Shown here piece by piece: positions 17,310 to 29,905 of a DNA stretch of 64,000 nucleotides (position 1 is its first letter; every line of letters begins with the position of its first letter). The notes below the pieces were generated by a model. That model saw nothing but the letters and a program-made list of their open reading frames with translations. It had not been told where the DNA came from and searched no databases. A program made the translations under genes and the position numbers. The stretch comes from Kryptolebias marmoratus. Taxonomy: Eukaryota; Chordata; Actinopteri; Cyprinodontiformes; Rivulidae. The stretch is from assembly GCF_001649575.2 (NCBI RefSeq), contig NC_051451.1:17256316-17320315 (forward strand), written 5' to 3'.

Positions 17310-20300
17310 CTGAAGGAGAGGGGGAGAAACGTTAACCCGGCCTCCACCTCGCCTAAACAAAACGATTATCATCCAAACTGAACGCGGCGAGCGTGAGAAC
17401 CACGGACGCTTCTTACTTCCTGCGCGGAGAGGAAGTGAACGTGAAGCAGCTTCCTCTCGCTGTCGACCAGCGGCAGGAACGTGACCGTCTCGTCGTCGTC
17501 CGTGTTGAGGTTGGCGCCCGCGCCGCGATTGTCAAAGCCGTCGTTCTCCATGGCCACCAGTGCTGAGAAGTGGCCTCGAGTGTAGCCCAGGGCGATGGGG
17601 CTCTTCCAGCAGAAGCTCTGCTCCCACAGAAGGGGCAAGTACACGCCTGAAGGGGGAGGAAGGGGGGGACACAAAGAGAATTTCATCAATCACTAAAAAG
17701 ACTCTTCATTTTACTCTATTTTTTACAAAGGATCATGATTAAAAACAGCTAATTGAATCCCAAACTGTAATTTGTTTCCAGTTCAGCACACATTATCTGG
17801 TTTACTGCGTTTAAAACAACTTGCACGTACAACGATCTGGATGGGTATATCCAGTTTTGTCTTAAAATGATTCAGTGGAATTTCTGCGGTGGAATAATTT
17901 GATTGTTCTGAGCTGATTTATTGCATTACAAGCTCTGCTTCGCTTCACAGGCGAACAAATTATTCGCATTAAAGTAAAAGTACATGAATCAAGACCCGGC
18001 TATCGTCTTTGATCAACTTTATGTGTCATTTGAATATATTTTATGTTCTAATTGGAAGAAGAACTAAGGGCGTGGGTGGGACAACTTAAACACTAATTAA
18101 ACCCTTTCGTTGGCATTATAGCTAAAATTAAAAAGTATAATGCAGGGATAAGAATACAAATCACACTGCAGAAAGCAAACATTAAAAATGGATAATGCAG
18201 TAAAATGTTTTATTTTGTTTTTTTATTTGGTCAGCATCATAAGACTGTTTAAAACTAACCGTGATAGAGAACATTACCGTCATTTTAGGACAACTTTATG
18301 TTAATGTGTAAAAGTAACTTGATGAAATAAAACCAGAGGAACATGTGAGTGAAACAATGATTTAAATGGACTTTCAGGTTTTAGTAAAACTGACTATTTT
18401 GTTAAGCAGAATGGGCTTGGATGGGCTCGTTCAACCAATTAGGGCTTGTTCTTACTGGAAAGGTTTTTAACTGTAACTTATAATTTAAGACACGTTAACA
18501 TTTTTCTTCTCTGACATCAAATGAGCAGAAGAAAGAATATCAGATATAGAAATACTTGAGGTATCACAACCCCAGATTTGGGAACATCATCAGTTTCATC
18601 TTGAAAAAGGAAAAAAAAAAACAAAAACAAAGCCTCAACTCCAAGCAATGAAGAAAGCTCCTGCAGCTCATGGATTCCAACATCAGGTTGTTCAGCTCGT
18701 CTCCTGTTAACCACAGGGTTTTACTGCATTTTTCTGGTCAACAGTTTCAACAGATAAAAGTGTCCTCTCTCGCTCTCCTTATAGGCACTCCGAAGCGCCG
18801 CCTTCCCCTGTGTTTTCTCCTGACTCCTGGCAACCATAGCTCATGGAGCCATCAGGCAGGCTTCACCACAAGCAGTTGGCTCCCACCGAAGACTTGCACT
18901 GAGGCCCTGCACGGCCTCGCTCAGCAGGCAAATTAAACCCAGACTGTTTTTACTTCTTGTCACAGAGGTGGACCTTACTCTCCATTCTGATGGTTTACAT
19001 GTGCTCGGGTGGATCTGGGAGAGTACCAAATGTGCTCTTGTGACACAGAGTAACACTCTGTTTTAAGTCTAAAAACCAACAACAACAACAACAGTAGGGC
19101 TGATTCATGCTGCCAGAGACAATTACTGATAGATCAGCGTTATGTCAGCTATGTCAGCTATGCAGACACATGTAGGCTGCAGCTATTTCACAAAGAAAGT
19201 CTAGCTCTTCCACACCCACTGGAATGGCGCGGCGCTGGGAACTGATCGATATTTGAGCGGAACAACGTCAGCTGAAACGGCCAACTAATGCTCACCTTGG
19301 AAGCGAGTGTAGCCGAGTGTTTCGCCGCGGAAACTTTTGTAATACTTCACTCCGTAAACAATGATGGGCCTGCGAAGTATGTGCGCAAGGACGAAGATGT
19401 GGGTCTGCTCCAAGCTTGATCCTGGCTGTAGAATAAAAAAAAAAAAACACAACACACAAGAGATTTGTTGTTTTTTTTAAAGTTAGAAAAACTTAGAGCT
19501 GGTGAACATATATACATACATACATACATATACATATATATATATATATATATATACATAAAAAAACAACATTTCTGAATGCTGCCAAGTTACTCCAGTC
19601 ATGAAATAAAAAAACCACCTACACCCACAATTACTGAGCTTTCACACCGAGATACAACCCAATCCACCCAGATGCTCAGCCCCTGAGGTCACTGACTAAG
19701 CATTTTGGCGAATGACTGACAGAACGCACTTTCTCAGGGTAATACAGAGAATGTAAATCGTAGTAAAAGCATTAAAAACGCTTGAATAATTCATGCGTTA
19801 TTAGTGTTTAAACACAACAAGCTTCCGTTCTGATTAATGTGTGTGTGTGTTTGATTTTGTGCGCACGCACCTGGCTGGCGAGGGACAGGATGAAAGCCCA
19901 GTCTTCCTGCCACTGCTCCTCTCGAAGGGAGAAGTGCAAACCGAAGCTCTGGGAATACCACGACTCCCACTCCTTCCACCGCGTGTAAAACCTGCGCGCA
20001 CACACACACACAGCTTAGACTGCTACATTAATCGCTCATGTGCAGACAGTTGTTGAATGCATTTCTTTTTCTCGTGTGAGGCTTTGGTTGGACGATAACT
20101 TTTTGGTTTGGTTTGTCAAACAGACATGGATCACACTGGTGTGCTCTTCCTACAACATTTAGAGGTTCTAGCTTCATTGCAGGAAAGCCAATCGTGTTAA
20201 ATTTTGGAAACCTACATTTATACATTTGTGCAAATTTGAAGCTTTTGCTACATATATTTTTGTTAAATGCATGGATTTTAAAGACTTTAGGAACACACAC

Positions 20301-23300
20301 AACTTCATATTTGTGTAAGAAAAAACAAAGTCAGAAAAATACCACTTTTAGATATTATTTTACATACTTTCTGCATTTAAGTGTGTTCAAATTTACACTA
20401 AAAAGTTAATTTATCTACATTAAAATGTTCTGTCACCTTAAATCCATCAAAAGTCCTAATGAAACCTCTTTTTTCTAGCATGAAACAAAACTTAGTGTAC
20501 TGTGTAACTATATTTATTTGAATGACCATCCTGATGTAAACAAGTGTGTTATACCTATGCTTTTGTTTAAAGATTTGGAAAAAAAAGGGAAAGTAGAATT
20601 GTTTGATATAATTGATAGTTTAATCACTTTTGAAAGAATTTCTGGTTTAATACTGACATTTGCCTTTTATAAATGTTGTTTTTTTTCTATTCAACACACT
20701 TGTGTCACTTTCTGGAGAAAAAAAAAAGAAAGTGTAAATCTGAGTCATTTAAATGTCAAAATAACAAACAAGGATGAAGTACTAATTTTGCTTCTTTTGG
20801 AACCTGATATGATGATTAATATGTTATCAGGCTGACAGTCAAGTCAGTCCGTATTGAGCTTAAAGCATTTATAATTTGGTTTTTAATATTTCTAAATGAG
20901 CTTTACTGGTTATAGCTGCTTCAGTTTGTCATTCAACCTGTTGAACACAGTTTAAATACATCCGGGGCTAAATGCAAATTAGCCACACTGGTCAAAGGTT
21001 GTGTTTTCAATTAGGGATAATACACACATGTACTCCTAATCCCTGCTCTGCTGGACTCACCAGTGGGAGCAGTCGTGCAAACTGTCGTGGAGGGTCTTGC
21101 GAAGCACCGAGTCCTTGTCGTAGATCCCCCATGTAGCTTGGAGCACGGAGTCGAGGAGGCAGTCCCCGGCTGTACGGTTCCAGAGTGCATACAGCCGACT
21201 GTCCAGTCTGGTCCCAAGCTCCAGGGACCAGTTGATTATGGGAGACTCTTCCTCGAGTTCTAAACAAAACACAGGTTCAAACCCTTTATTTAACCATTAA
21301 AAGCAGACAAATATGTGTTCACGTGGCCAGGTAAACAGGTTTGAGGCAATGTTGACTGGGTTTGTAAATGAGAAAAGAGGATTTCTGTTCATTGTCACTT
21401 CTCAAACAGAACACACCCAGAAAGGAAGAGGAGGGATTTCTGCTTTTACAGCGACGTCTGTAAAACAATGAAATCGTTTAGCAGAAAACTGAAGATAAAC
21501 TGCGAGGTCTTTCATCTGACCATCTTTAGAAGTGAACACTGACGCGATCACTCGATGAGGATCAGAGAAATCCCTGAGAGTCACTTAGGCTGATTAGCGC
21601 GAACTCAACCGGTACGCATGATAAAGGCAGGGCTGAGCGACGAGCTGCCCGGCAAAAGACAGTGTTGGCAAGAAGGAAAATTACAAGTAATATAAGACTG
21701 CCAGCATGGGGCAGCCTCCTTGTTGGAGTACACAAGTTGTGAAAGGGCTCTCTCTGTTTGCCTAGCAACCAGACTGCTGCTGCTGGATAGGTGACGGTGC
21801 AGAAAGAAGTCGTATCACTGAAAGAGTGACCAACTCACCTTTCTGTACGTCTCGGTCCAGCACCTCATCAAACAGTTTTTCCTGAACTGCTGGCGGCAAG
21901 TCTTCAATGTCTGAAACAAAAAATAAATATATAGTGTTTGACAGGGAAAAAAAGAAATTTCTCAACTTGAATCATGTTTAAAATGACTGAATTGTATCTG
22001 TCTGAACCGAAATAATGTAGAAACGTCTTTTATCGCTTCTTTCACGTGAAGCCATCATGTTGCACACTGCACGCAACATGAACACCTTTGTTGCCTTTGT
22101 GGAACTGCACAAAACGAGTTTCTATAGTGGCCGGCAGCCAGCGTTGGCACAGTCCTGAACATATGGCAAAACAAAAACCCTGAGCTTTATAGGAACAAAC
22201 TAAACAATAATAACAGCACAGTAACATTTTAAACAAGATAATGGATGCAAGCATTTTTTTTAAAAGACTGTTGTGAAATTATTTGTTCTAGATTTATCAA
22301 AAAAATGGAAAACCTGCACAACGGGGCAGGCTGGCAGTGCACAAGAACAATACAGAAACAGTGAGCCAGAAGTAGCTTCAGTGTTCTGGCAGTCAGAAAC
22401 AGACAACGGCAGCGTTGTATCCCCTCAGCATGTGAAAAAGAAGCAATTTCATGCACCACAAGTAAACAAAACAGGCATTCTAATACACACTTAGAAAGCC
22501 AGAGGGAACGGCTGGAAAGGGGGGGGGGGGGTTCTTTAGCCGCACTGTTTAGGTTTCCCTCTGACAGTGGTTGGAATCCATGTAATGATAGTCATGAATG
22601 TGTCAGCACAAGCCATTGTTTGTCTTTTCGGTCCCGTTTGTTAGTTTGCAAACGAGCTGCTGACCTGCGGGCAGGGTGAAGGTGACCAGGTCGGTGAGGA
22701 AGTAGCAGGTGAAGTCTCCTTTGCGCTGGTGGAGGGAAGCGGCTACCTCCCGACGGATCTGCTCAGTCAGCTCGGGACACACCATGGCCGGAATGCACTT
22801 GGCCGCCTGCTGGGAAACCTGCAGAGAGCAGAGGGTAAAGGAAAAAGAAAGAGGTTCAGAGGGACTAAGTAAGACGTGAGCTCAGAACTAGGCAGGAGGG
22901 TTTCTAACAAGAGATGACTGTTATGTATTTGTAGACGTCAACTATATTAAAGTTCCACTGAGGTTTGAGAAGGAATAGACCCAAGCCACCAGCTTCAGCT
23001 GCCTGAAATCAACCACTTGTGCCTCTGATTGTAAAAATTTAAACCTAGATGTGGAGATGTTATAGATGTTATAAAAGACGCCATAATAAAGTCACAGAAC
23101 CAGTCAATTAGTGCAACTGATTCAGGAATATTCATTTGTGAACCACACTAAAAAAACCAGCAAATCTTTAACTTGAAAAAGGTTTTCAAGGAATGGATGC
23201 TTTTTAACTGAGAGTAATTAGATGAAAGCAATGAAATAGAGGACTTGAGAGACGATATCTTTTGCTTAGTTATTTTTAAATAAATCAGAGGTTGCCTTTA

Positions 23301-26300
23301 ACTTTTCTCTAGTAAAGTTTGAGCATAAACAAGAAAAAAAAGACCAATCATTTTTTCAGTGTTTATACAGACTCCTAAATGACTCTGCAGCGTGGGCTAA
23401 TTATACTTCCACTTAAAAAGAAACATCTTTTTTCTTTCTTTAATGTTCAGGCAGTTGTCATCTTTGAAGCATTTGAGGGATTTTATCTAGCGATTACTCA
23501 CTGACCTCGATGCAAAGGAAATAAATAAAAAGTAAAATAAAAACTAGGACACTGACTGAGTGGGATGAGAGGTGTATATTCAGATAATCTGGGATCACAG
23601 TGCTGACAGCAATCAACTTTAACACACGCTCACTGCAGGCGGACTTAAACGCACGTAAGCTGCTGATGCCCAGACACACAACAGGTACATTTCTATTTAA
23701 GAAACGATGATAATAATAGCTAGTGGCATAAAATTGATACTATTGGGGGAATATTTATCACAAAACCCAATAAAAGTGTTAAATTACAACATGCTTTGTG
23801 CACAAGGATTTTGTCGCTGCATTGCTTGTAATTCAAACATCCAAATGATTAAGTCTTTAGTTACAAAGCAAAGAGAACTCAAAACGGCCATTCATGATGG
23901 CAGATAAATCCTGGAAGAGTAACTGTATATTGTTTTGTCTACCTCTGTGAGTAACACAGCCAGCATGTCCTGTCTCTGGAAGCGGATGGCGAGGTGGACC
24001 AGCGTGAAGCCGTCATCAAACGCCGAGGGTCTATTTAACAGCCGCACCTCGTCTGACGTCAGCTGCCGTGCTATGTCGCCTCCAGACGACTTGTAGGCTT
24101 CCACGGCTGCCAGGTCACCTTCTACAACACCTTTCAGACAAGGCAGGGAGAGGAACCCGGTCATGATACTTAAAGGTACAATAAAGGGTTAATGTAGACA
24201 CAGACTTGAAGTGAAAACCACCTTTTTATGCTTTTACGCTGAATATATTTACCACAAAAACATGAATAAAAAAACACATTAGAACACATTTAGATATTTA
24301 ACATGGTTAGCAAAACATAAAAAATAAAAAGTTTACTGTTTATGTTTTCTGATAATTACATTCATCTTATTTTGAGAGCAAAAATTAACAGTCTTATCAG
24401 AAATGTCAGGGTGGACGCATAAAATAGGAAAAAAAGGAAGAACCGGAGACACCTTGAGCAGAGGACAATATGTGCCCCAGCAAAATGTATAAAATGTTTG
24501 TGCTTGTTTTCTACAGCAGCTCCAACAGCTTTGAGACTTGTCTAAGGAGAAACAATTGGGGGGGTACAACGTAATCTGTCAGTTGCTCTTTTTCTCCTCT
24601 CAGATCATAGCATGAAGGTTGAAGGATGTATTGGATCAAACAGATGCAGGCAATTCAGGGTACTTTGTACGTTTTTTGTGAGCATAAATTGATCATTTTG
24701 CTGGCTGACAAAAACTATATTTGTCAATCTCAAGGACAAACTCTGCCTGACCCAATGCTCAATAACGTGTACTTATTTATATAAATGTGTATATAAGAAA
24801 ACTAACTAGAAAATGTTTTGGCATACAAATAGTTGCATTACTTAACCTTTCCCCCTAAACATACAGCCTAATTTATCATTCAGAAAAGTTTTAGATCAGG
24901 ATAATTGAACAAATGTAATACAATTCTAACAAAACTAAACATAGAGGAAGCTAGATTCAATGTCTCACAGCTAAACAAACACACTCTTCACATTTCTAGT
25001 TTATACAGTTAATGCCCGTGCTGTACCCTCAGCATCAAACACTGTTGAGCTTTTGTTCTCGCGTCAAAAGACCACACAGCAAACTGAGCTGCATGGGCTG
25101 TGCGAGTGAGCGCTAGAGAGAGACGTGGAGTGGGTGGAAGGACTCGCTGTGCCATGTGGAGCCGGCTGGCACCGCGAGAGATGGTGAGAGAAACTATACA
25201 ATAGCGGCGTGTTAGAGAGGGATCACAACTGTTTTCTACAAAACACTCCATTAGTGTGGGTGTGCCTGCAGCCCTGGAGTCAGTACTGTACTCCTAATCC
25301 TTCGCCTAACATAAAAAGGCGATAATACACAAAAGCGATGCTCACTTAAAGGACCGGGTGAGAGAAAATGGACCAGGCCGAGTTGCTGTGGTTTTTCCTC
25401 CTACATATGGTCCGTGCCGTTTCATTAATCGGAATACAAAAAACGGCATTCGTTCCGCAGATGTTGGTAACTTAAAGCCTGCTGAACCTATTAGACCAGT
25501 CACATCAAGAGGGTGACGCATTATAAAAGCTATTATAAAAAGGAGTACAAAGTGATTGTTGCTGATCCAGGAGCATGTTGTTACAGCAGCCTGCAAAGAA
25601 AGTGTGTCAAAGCAAGCAAGACTGCATTTTTGCACATTTTAACACATTTATGTTTGTCAACAATAAAGCGTAAAGTAAATCTTTATTATTTTTGTTAACA
25701 GCAGGTTGAATTGTTCTAAATATATATTTGCATGGTTTGTTTTCCTGTGTATGTGTGTGTGTGTGTTTAGGTTTGAACTGAAATAAGTAAAATCGGTTAA
25801 AAATAGAAGGTGATATTAATGTTCTTTGAAGAACCCAGTCCTACGTAGTAGTATCACCTCAGAGAAAGTAGGACACGACTTTGTTTGGTGTTTGCACATT
25901 TCCCCCGTGTTCATGGTGGCTTTGGTTTCCTTTCACATTCCTTAGAAAGAGTACACAAGACTTCAAACTAAATGTTTGTGTTCAATTTTTAATCCTTGTT
26001 CCCCGTTAGAGGATTACGGGATCTTCTGGGAATGAACCTTTGGGGTGTTCTTTTACTGACGCCTGAAGTATCTTTAGCTAATGAAAAATAGAATAATATA
26101 GACCAATAAACTTGCACAAAACTAATGAGAGCTCAGAGAATGCTCCTAACTTGTGGATCTTAAAGTTGAAAAGTCCGTAAACCTCTTTTTTTTTTTTTGA
26201 TTTCATTTACCTGGCTGATGGCATTTTAGCGCAGCAGGTTAAACAGGGCGTTTCTCTGTGTGCATTTTGCTCAAAACTGAGCGTGTCGGTCATTCAATTG

Positions 26301-29300
26301 ATGGCAAACATAAATCTGTTCTGGGAATTCTAGTGTCTATTGTGTAGTGTGTTTATGCTGACACTCCCAAAACACTCTGGCTGTGCAGTGGCTGACATTT
26401 ATCAAAGCACAGTTTTAGGATTAGCCCAAGAAGCTGGATGAATTCATTTCTTTTTTTTAATTCTGTCTGCTCTTTTAACTCAATGGTATTTAAATTTGCT
26501 TTTCTGTGTGAAAAATACGACACTTGCACCGAATTTCCAAGAGTATTCCAGTAAACTTCATATGAACAAGGTGGACAGACTGAAAGAAAAGGAGGTTCAC
26601 TTATAACTTTGAGGCCTAATTCACAAATTTACTTGTTCTCTGGTGAACAGAAAATGTGTAGTTTCATCTTGGGAATTTTGCGTGGGGCAATACATTAGAC
26701 CATTTTCCACCTCCTCGAATACTTAGGGTCTTTAAATTCTAGTGTTTTAAAAAGCAGCACATATTAAAATTATCCAGTTTGTACAAGGTTCTTAAATTAT
26801 TCATATTTAACTTGAAGTGCACAGAAACACAACAGATTCCACCATATCATTATTTATAACAAACAAAAACAAAGCCAAAAAGCTGGGTGTAAAACACCAA
26901 GTCCACCCTTGCTGCTTCTCTACAATTTTGGCAGGAAAATAGCAGCCATCGTCTTTTACTGATCATCATCGATGTGACCACCTCTATAAAAGCAAGAGTT
27001 TTGCCAGCTTGTTGGTCTGCAGCAAACAGGTGTGTGTGTTAACACAATGCCAAGGAGGAAAGAGCTCAGCAATGACCACAGAGCAGCCACTCCTGCTGCT
27101 CATCAATCTGGGATTATAAGGCCATTTCCAAACAATTTGAAATCCAGTCCCATCAGTGTACAGCGAGAAAGATTATTCAAAAGATGAAAACACTTAAGAG
27201 AGTTGCCAATCTTCCCAGGACAGTAGAATTAGAAAAATCCTGAACAAGTATGGCTTATTTGAAAGGGTTGCAAGAGAAAGCTTCTTCTCTCTAAAAAGAA
27301 TACAGTGTCTGGCAGACTGACTTGAGTTTATAAAGTTGCATTTAAAATGAACCACAAGATTTCTGGATCAATGTCCTTTGGACAGACTTAAGCAGAGATG
27401 TTAGGCCACAATGCACAGTGACATTATTGGCAAAAATCAAACACAGCAAATCAGCACAAACACCTCATGCCAACTGTCGAGAGCTTGCTTTTTCAGCCAC
27501 AGGACCTGGGCAAATTGCAGTCATTGAACTCTTTGTGTACACCAAAGTATTCTACAGTCAAATGTGAGGCCATCTGTCCGACAGATAAACCTTTGTCGAA
27601 ATAAACGCAGCAGCAAATCTACAACAGAATGTCTGAAAAAGGAAAAAAAAACAACCAAGGTGTTGCAATGGTCCGGTTAAAGTCCAGACCTCACCTAACT
27701 GAAATGCTGTGGCGGGACATTAAAAAAAAAAGCTGTGCAGAAACAAATGCCTGCAAAAATCAATCAAATGAAGCAATGTTGTAAAGAAGAGTGGGACACA
27801 ATTCCTTAACAATGATATGAAAAACTGAAAGCCATACAGAAAACAGCTACTTCAAGTTACTGTTGTTAAAAGCGACTGAAACATGGAATGGATTTAGTTG
27901 GGTTTTTTTTACTCACAGCTTTTCTATTTTGACTTGATTTTGTCTAATAAATAAGGACATGGTGGAATTTATTGCTTGTTTTTCACACTTGAGATTAAGC
28001 ATAAATAATTTTAGAACCTGATAAAGACCAGATCGTTTTTCTTATGCCCTGCTACGTAAAAACCCTAAAATTGAAAAAAAGGGTGAACTTTCTTTTTCCA
28101 CGACTGCATCTCAAAATTACTGCCAGTGTGGCCAAATTCAAAGCGTGCACTCATGAATATAGAAGAACTTTCTGCTGCACTGTGTTGCTTTGAATTTAGA
28201 TCTCCTTTCCTTAATAGAGAATGGAGAATTCACCTAGGGACATTATCCCTTACATAGATAGAAGAGCTAAGATTTGAATATGTTAAATAGAAATTACATC
28301 TTCTCAAATTATACAGACATGAGGGACTACAAGGTGTCACGTCCAGAGAAAGGCCCAGTTTATATTAAGAAGCAGAATAAGAACATAGAATATAGTTATT
28401 AATCACTACAAAAAAATCCCCCAGGTATTAAATTTGTTTGTGGCTGATAAATTTGTCTTGTCAGCGTAATGCAGAATACCTGGTAAAAAGAATGATGGCA
28501 AAAAGGAAATGGAGGTTTAACACAGTCTACAACTTTATGACAAACGCAGGAGCAAGTCTTAAAGAGTGACGAGACAGGGGGGAAAAAAGCAGCTACTAGG
28601 ATTTGAAATTTTCTTTTTAAATCTTCATCCTCCACCTCTCTCCTCCAGCTTTCATCAGTGTAAAGTGTGGGTGGCTCACTGTTGGTGTAGGGAACTTTTT
28701 ACCGGCTCAAAGCAGAGGAACTAAGCACTTCAGCATTAGTAGGATTCAAATCGCACAAAAGGCTGCAAACTGTTTAATTCACTTAATGTCCCCTGATGTG
28801 AAATAAAAGTAAAGAAAAAAAAAAAAACCTCAAATACGCTTCATACTTACCAACGCATGCATTGAGGAAGAGCCAATCTGTCCTTCTCATCCTGTTCTTA
28901 ATCTGCTTCAGTTTTTTAAAATCCACCTCAAGCTCCTCTTTGCTCCCGATCCCAGCTCCCGATGCTAGTTCAATTCTCTGAAAGTCCATGTTCACCTCAG
29001 TCTCCCGTTTTTCAGAAGGAGGGGATCTCCTCTGGCTGCTGCTACAGCCCACCATGCCCCCCACCACACCCCCAACTCCTTGCCCAACAACACTCCTCCT
29101 GTTGTCCTTGTCCTGCTCATTAAATGTCGAGGACGGCCGTTGGCTCTCAGGCTCAGACGCCAGTTCGATGGATTCAACGAGAAGACTATTGGGCCTGGGA
29201 TGATCGCATACAACACATTTCGGTGTCTTGGCCCAGTTCTCATAAGTACAGATCGTACAGGTCCAGTGCTGTGCGTTAGTGTTGAGCCTGTTGCGGTCAT

Positions 29301-29811
29301 TATACTCCTCACAGGGGTCTGTAGTGGTGGTCAGGGGAGTGGGGCGACATCCAGAGCCTGAGGTTTGTGGTGATTCCGTGGGGCTATGGGGTTGCTGGGT
29401 ATGATGCCCTTGATGGGTTGCATGCTGCCCGTGCTGCTGTTGCTGAGACTGTTGCCTTTGGCACAAGCACTGGGTACAACGGATAGCGCGAGGCCAGTTC
29501 AGGTAGGTACACATGTGACACGACCACTTGCTAGTGGTCTCAGGTACATCAGCAATGCGAACACGAGGTCGGGCACTAGAGCCTGGACAAATAAGCAGGC
29601 TCGATCCCCCCTGAGATGGACTGTTGCTGAGGCCTGCAGGGTCCCACTGATGCAAACTGGCATCCAGGGCAGGGCTACTCTTAAAGGGCTCCTCAGTAAT
29701 GATGGCACCCCCGCTGGGCCTCTGAGCGCGGCACATGGTGCACTTGATGGCTGACGGCCAGTTCTCGTATGTGCAGTATTCACAAGCCCACTTGGCAACC
29801 AGCTCTGTCAT
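17151..29811 (-). CDS. zranb1: Ubiquitin thioesterase ZRANB1 (TRABID), stop codon lost in assembly gap
   Basis: OTU-family deubiquitinase that cleaves atypical (K29/K33) and K63 chains and is linked to Wnt/beta-catenin signalling. Exons on the minus strand: 29811-28851, 24130-23943, 22818-22665, 21910-21839, 21259-21061, 19991-19871, 19425-19296, 17646-17417, 17309-17151, in continuous frame for 738 codons. Three NZF ubiquitin-binding fingers (WxCxxC...CxxC) lie at residues 8-27, 96-115 and 183-202. The ankyrin-type region follows (about 295-390). OTU catalytic Cys492 (AGDCLLDS) and His634 (RGHFSAL) are present; both are offset by 49 from human C443/H585. The extra 49 residues come mostly from a Gln/His-rich linker between NZF2 and NZF3. 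The final residues, expected to be an acidic tail of about 19, fall in the Ns at 17082-17150. Confidence 0.96.
17417..17646 (-). CDS. zranb1: zranb1 coding exon with catalytic histidine
   Basis: Encodes VYLPLLWEQSFCWKSPIALG through LLHVHFLSAQE. OTU catalytic His634 sits in YTRGHFSALVAME. Confidence 0.96.
19296..19425 (-). CDS. zranb1: zranb1 coding exon
   Basis: Encodes PGSSLEQTHIFVLAHILRRP through GETLGYTRFQG. The acceptor follows a T/A tract ending in tctacag, and the donor is gtgagc. Confidence 0.95.
19510..19558. repeat. (TACA)n/(TA)n microsatellite
   Basis: Run of tatatacatacatac then alternating TA in a zranb1 intron. Confidence 0.95.
19871..19991 (-). CDS. zranb1: zranb1 coding exon
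   Basis: Encodes FYTRWKEWESWYSQSFGL through DWAFILSLASQ. Acceptor gcgcgcag, donor gtgcgt. Confidence 0.95.
21061..21259 (-). CDS. zranb1: zranb1 coding exon with catalytic cysteine
   Basis: Encodes ELEEESPIINWSLELGTRLD through LHDSLHDCSHW. The OTU nucleophile is Cys492 in NRTAGDCLLDSVLQATWG, with the preceding Asp491. Confidence 0.96.
21839..21910 (-). CDS. zranb1: zranb1 coding exon (72 bp)
   Basis: Encodes DIEDLPPAVQEKLFDEVLDR plus DVQK between acceptor gtttcag and donor gtgagt. This is the short linker before the OTU catalytic core. Confidence 0.94.
22665..22818 (-). CDS. zranb1: zranb1 coding exon
   Basis: Encodes VSQQAAKCIPAMVCPELTEQ through TDLVTFTLPA between acceptor ctctgcag and donor gtcagc, ending in phase 1. 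Confidence 0.95.
23943..24130 (-). CDS. zranb1: zranb1 coding exon, ankyrin-type repeat
   Basis: Encodes GVVEGDLAAVEAYKSSGG through QDMLAVLLTE. Acceptor ctgaaag; donor gtagac is a poor match to consensus. The frame continues into the next exon as V-SQQAAKC. Confidence 0.94.
26822..28112 (+). mobile_element. Decayed Tc1-like DNA transposon in zranb1 intron
   Basis: Recognised from the Tc1/mariner transposase coding pattern: an N-terminal MPRRKELSND-like start at 27047, then the stretch for AAHQSGI..KAISKQFE, a segment ending KILNKYGLF, then FLDQCPLDRL-like and QHKHLMPTV-like stretches, then SPDLT..EMLWRD near 27690. The frame is broken many times, and about 110 bp between the NLPR and KYG codons is missing. 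The right end near 28,110 resembles Tc1 terminal repeats (aaagggtgaactttc); the left end is less clear. It is antisense to zranb1 and certainly inactive. Confidence 0.88.
28851..29811 (-). CDS. zranb1: zranb1 first coding exon: three NZF zinc fingers
   Basis: ATG at 29811 opens MTELVAKWACEYCTYENW. The exon ends in phase 1 after WLFLNACV at a gtaagt donor. It holds all three NZF fingers, a QQQQ/HQGHH low-complexity linker at residues 117-140, a Gly-rich stretch at 243-255, and the start of the ankyrin-type domain. Upstream the exon continues as 5' UTR to an acceptor at 29906. Confidence 0.96.
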
Positions 29812-29905
29812 CGTCGCGCCGCCACTAAAGAAGGCTTCCAGCCGTTCGGGGGGACTGTCAGCTCGGCAGATCCACTCTCAAGGAGATCACACAGCAAGCA
29901 GGAAA
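29812..29905 (-). other. zranb1: zranb1 5' UTR part of the first coding exon
   Basis: Reading the minus strand, a good acceptor (ttattcccctag) precedes 29905 and no coding continuity extends upstream of the ATG. A separate non-coding first exon is therefore expected further upstream. Confidence 0.6.

Larger units (their letters stand above)
17647..28850 (-). other. zranb1: zranb1 introns
   Basis: Introns between the listed exons (for example 17647-19295, 19992-21060, 22819-23942, 24131-28850). Apart from the Tc1-like fossil and microsatellites I recognise nothing. A CpG-richer patch at about 25,040-25,210 has no assignable role. Confidence 0.5.

Noticed and set aside
21274..21284. ggttcaaaccc resembling a tRNA B box
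   Set aside because: No A box or cloverleaf can be folded around it; it lies just upstream of a zranb1 exon and is probably chance.
29080..29754. Plus-strand frames of 93 and 122 codons
   Set aside because: They are antisense of the zranb1 zinc-finger exon, with no independent support.
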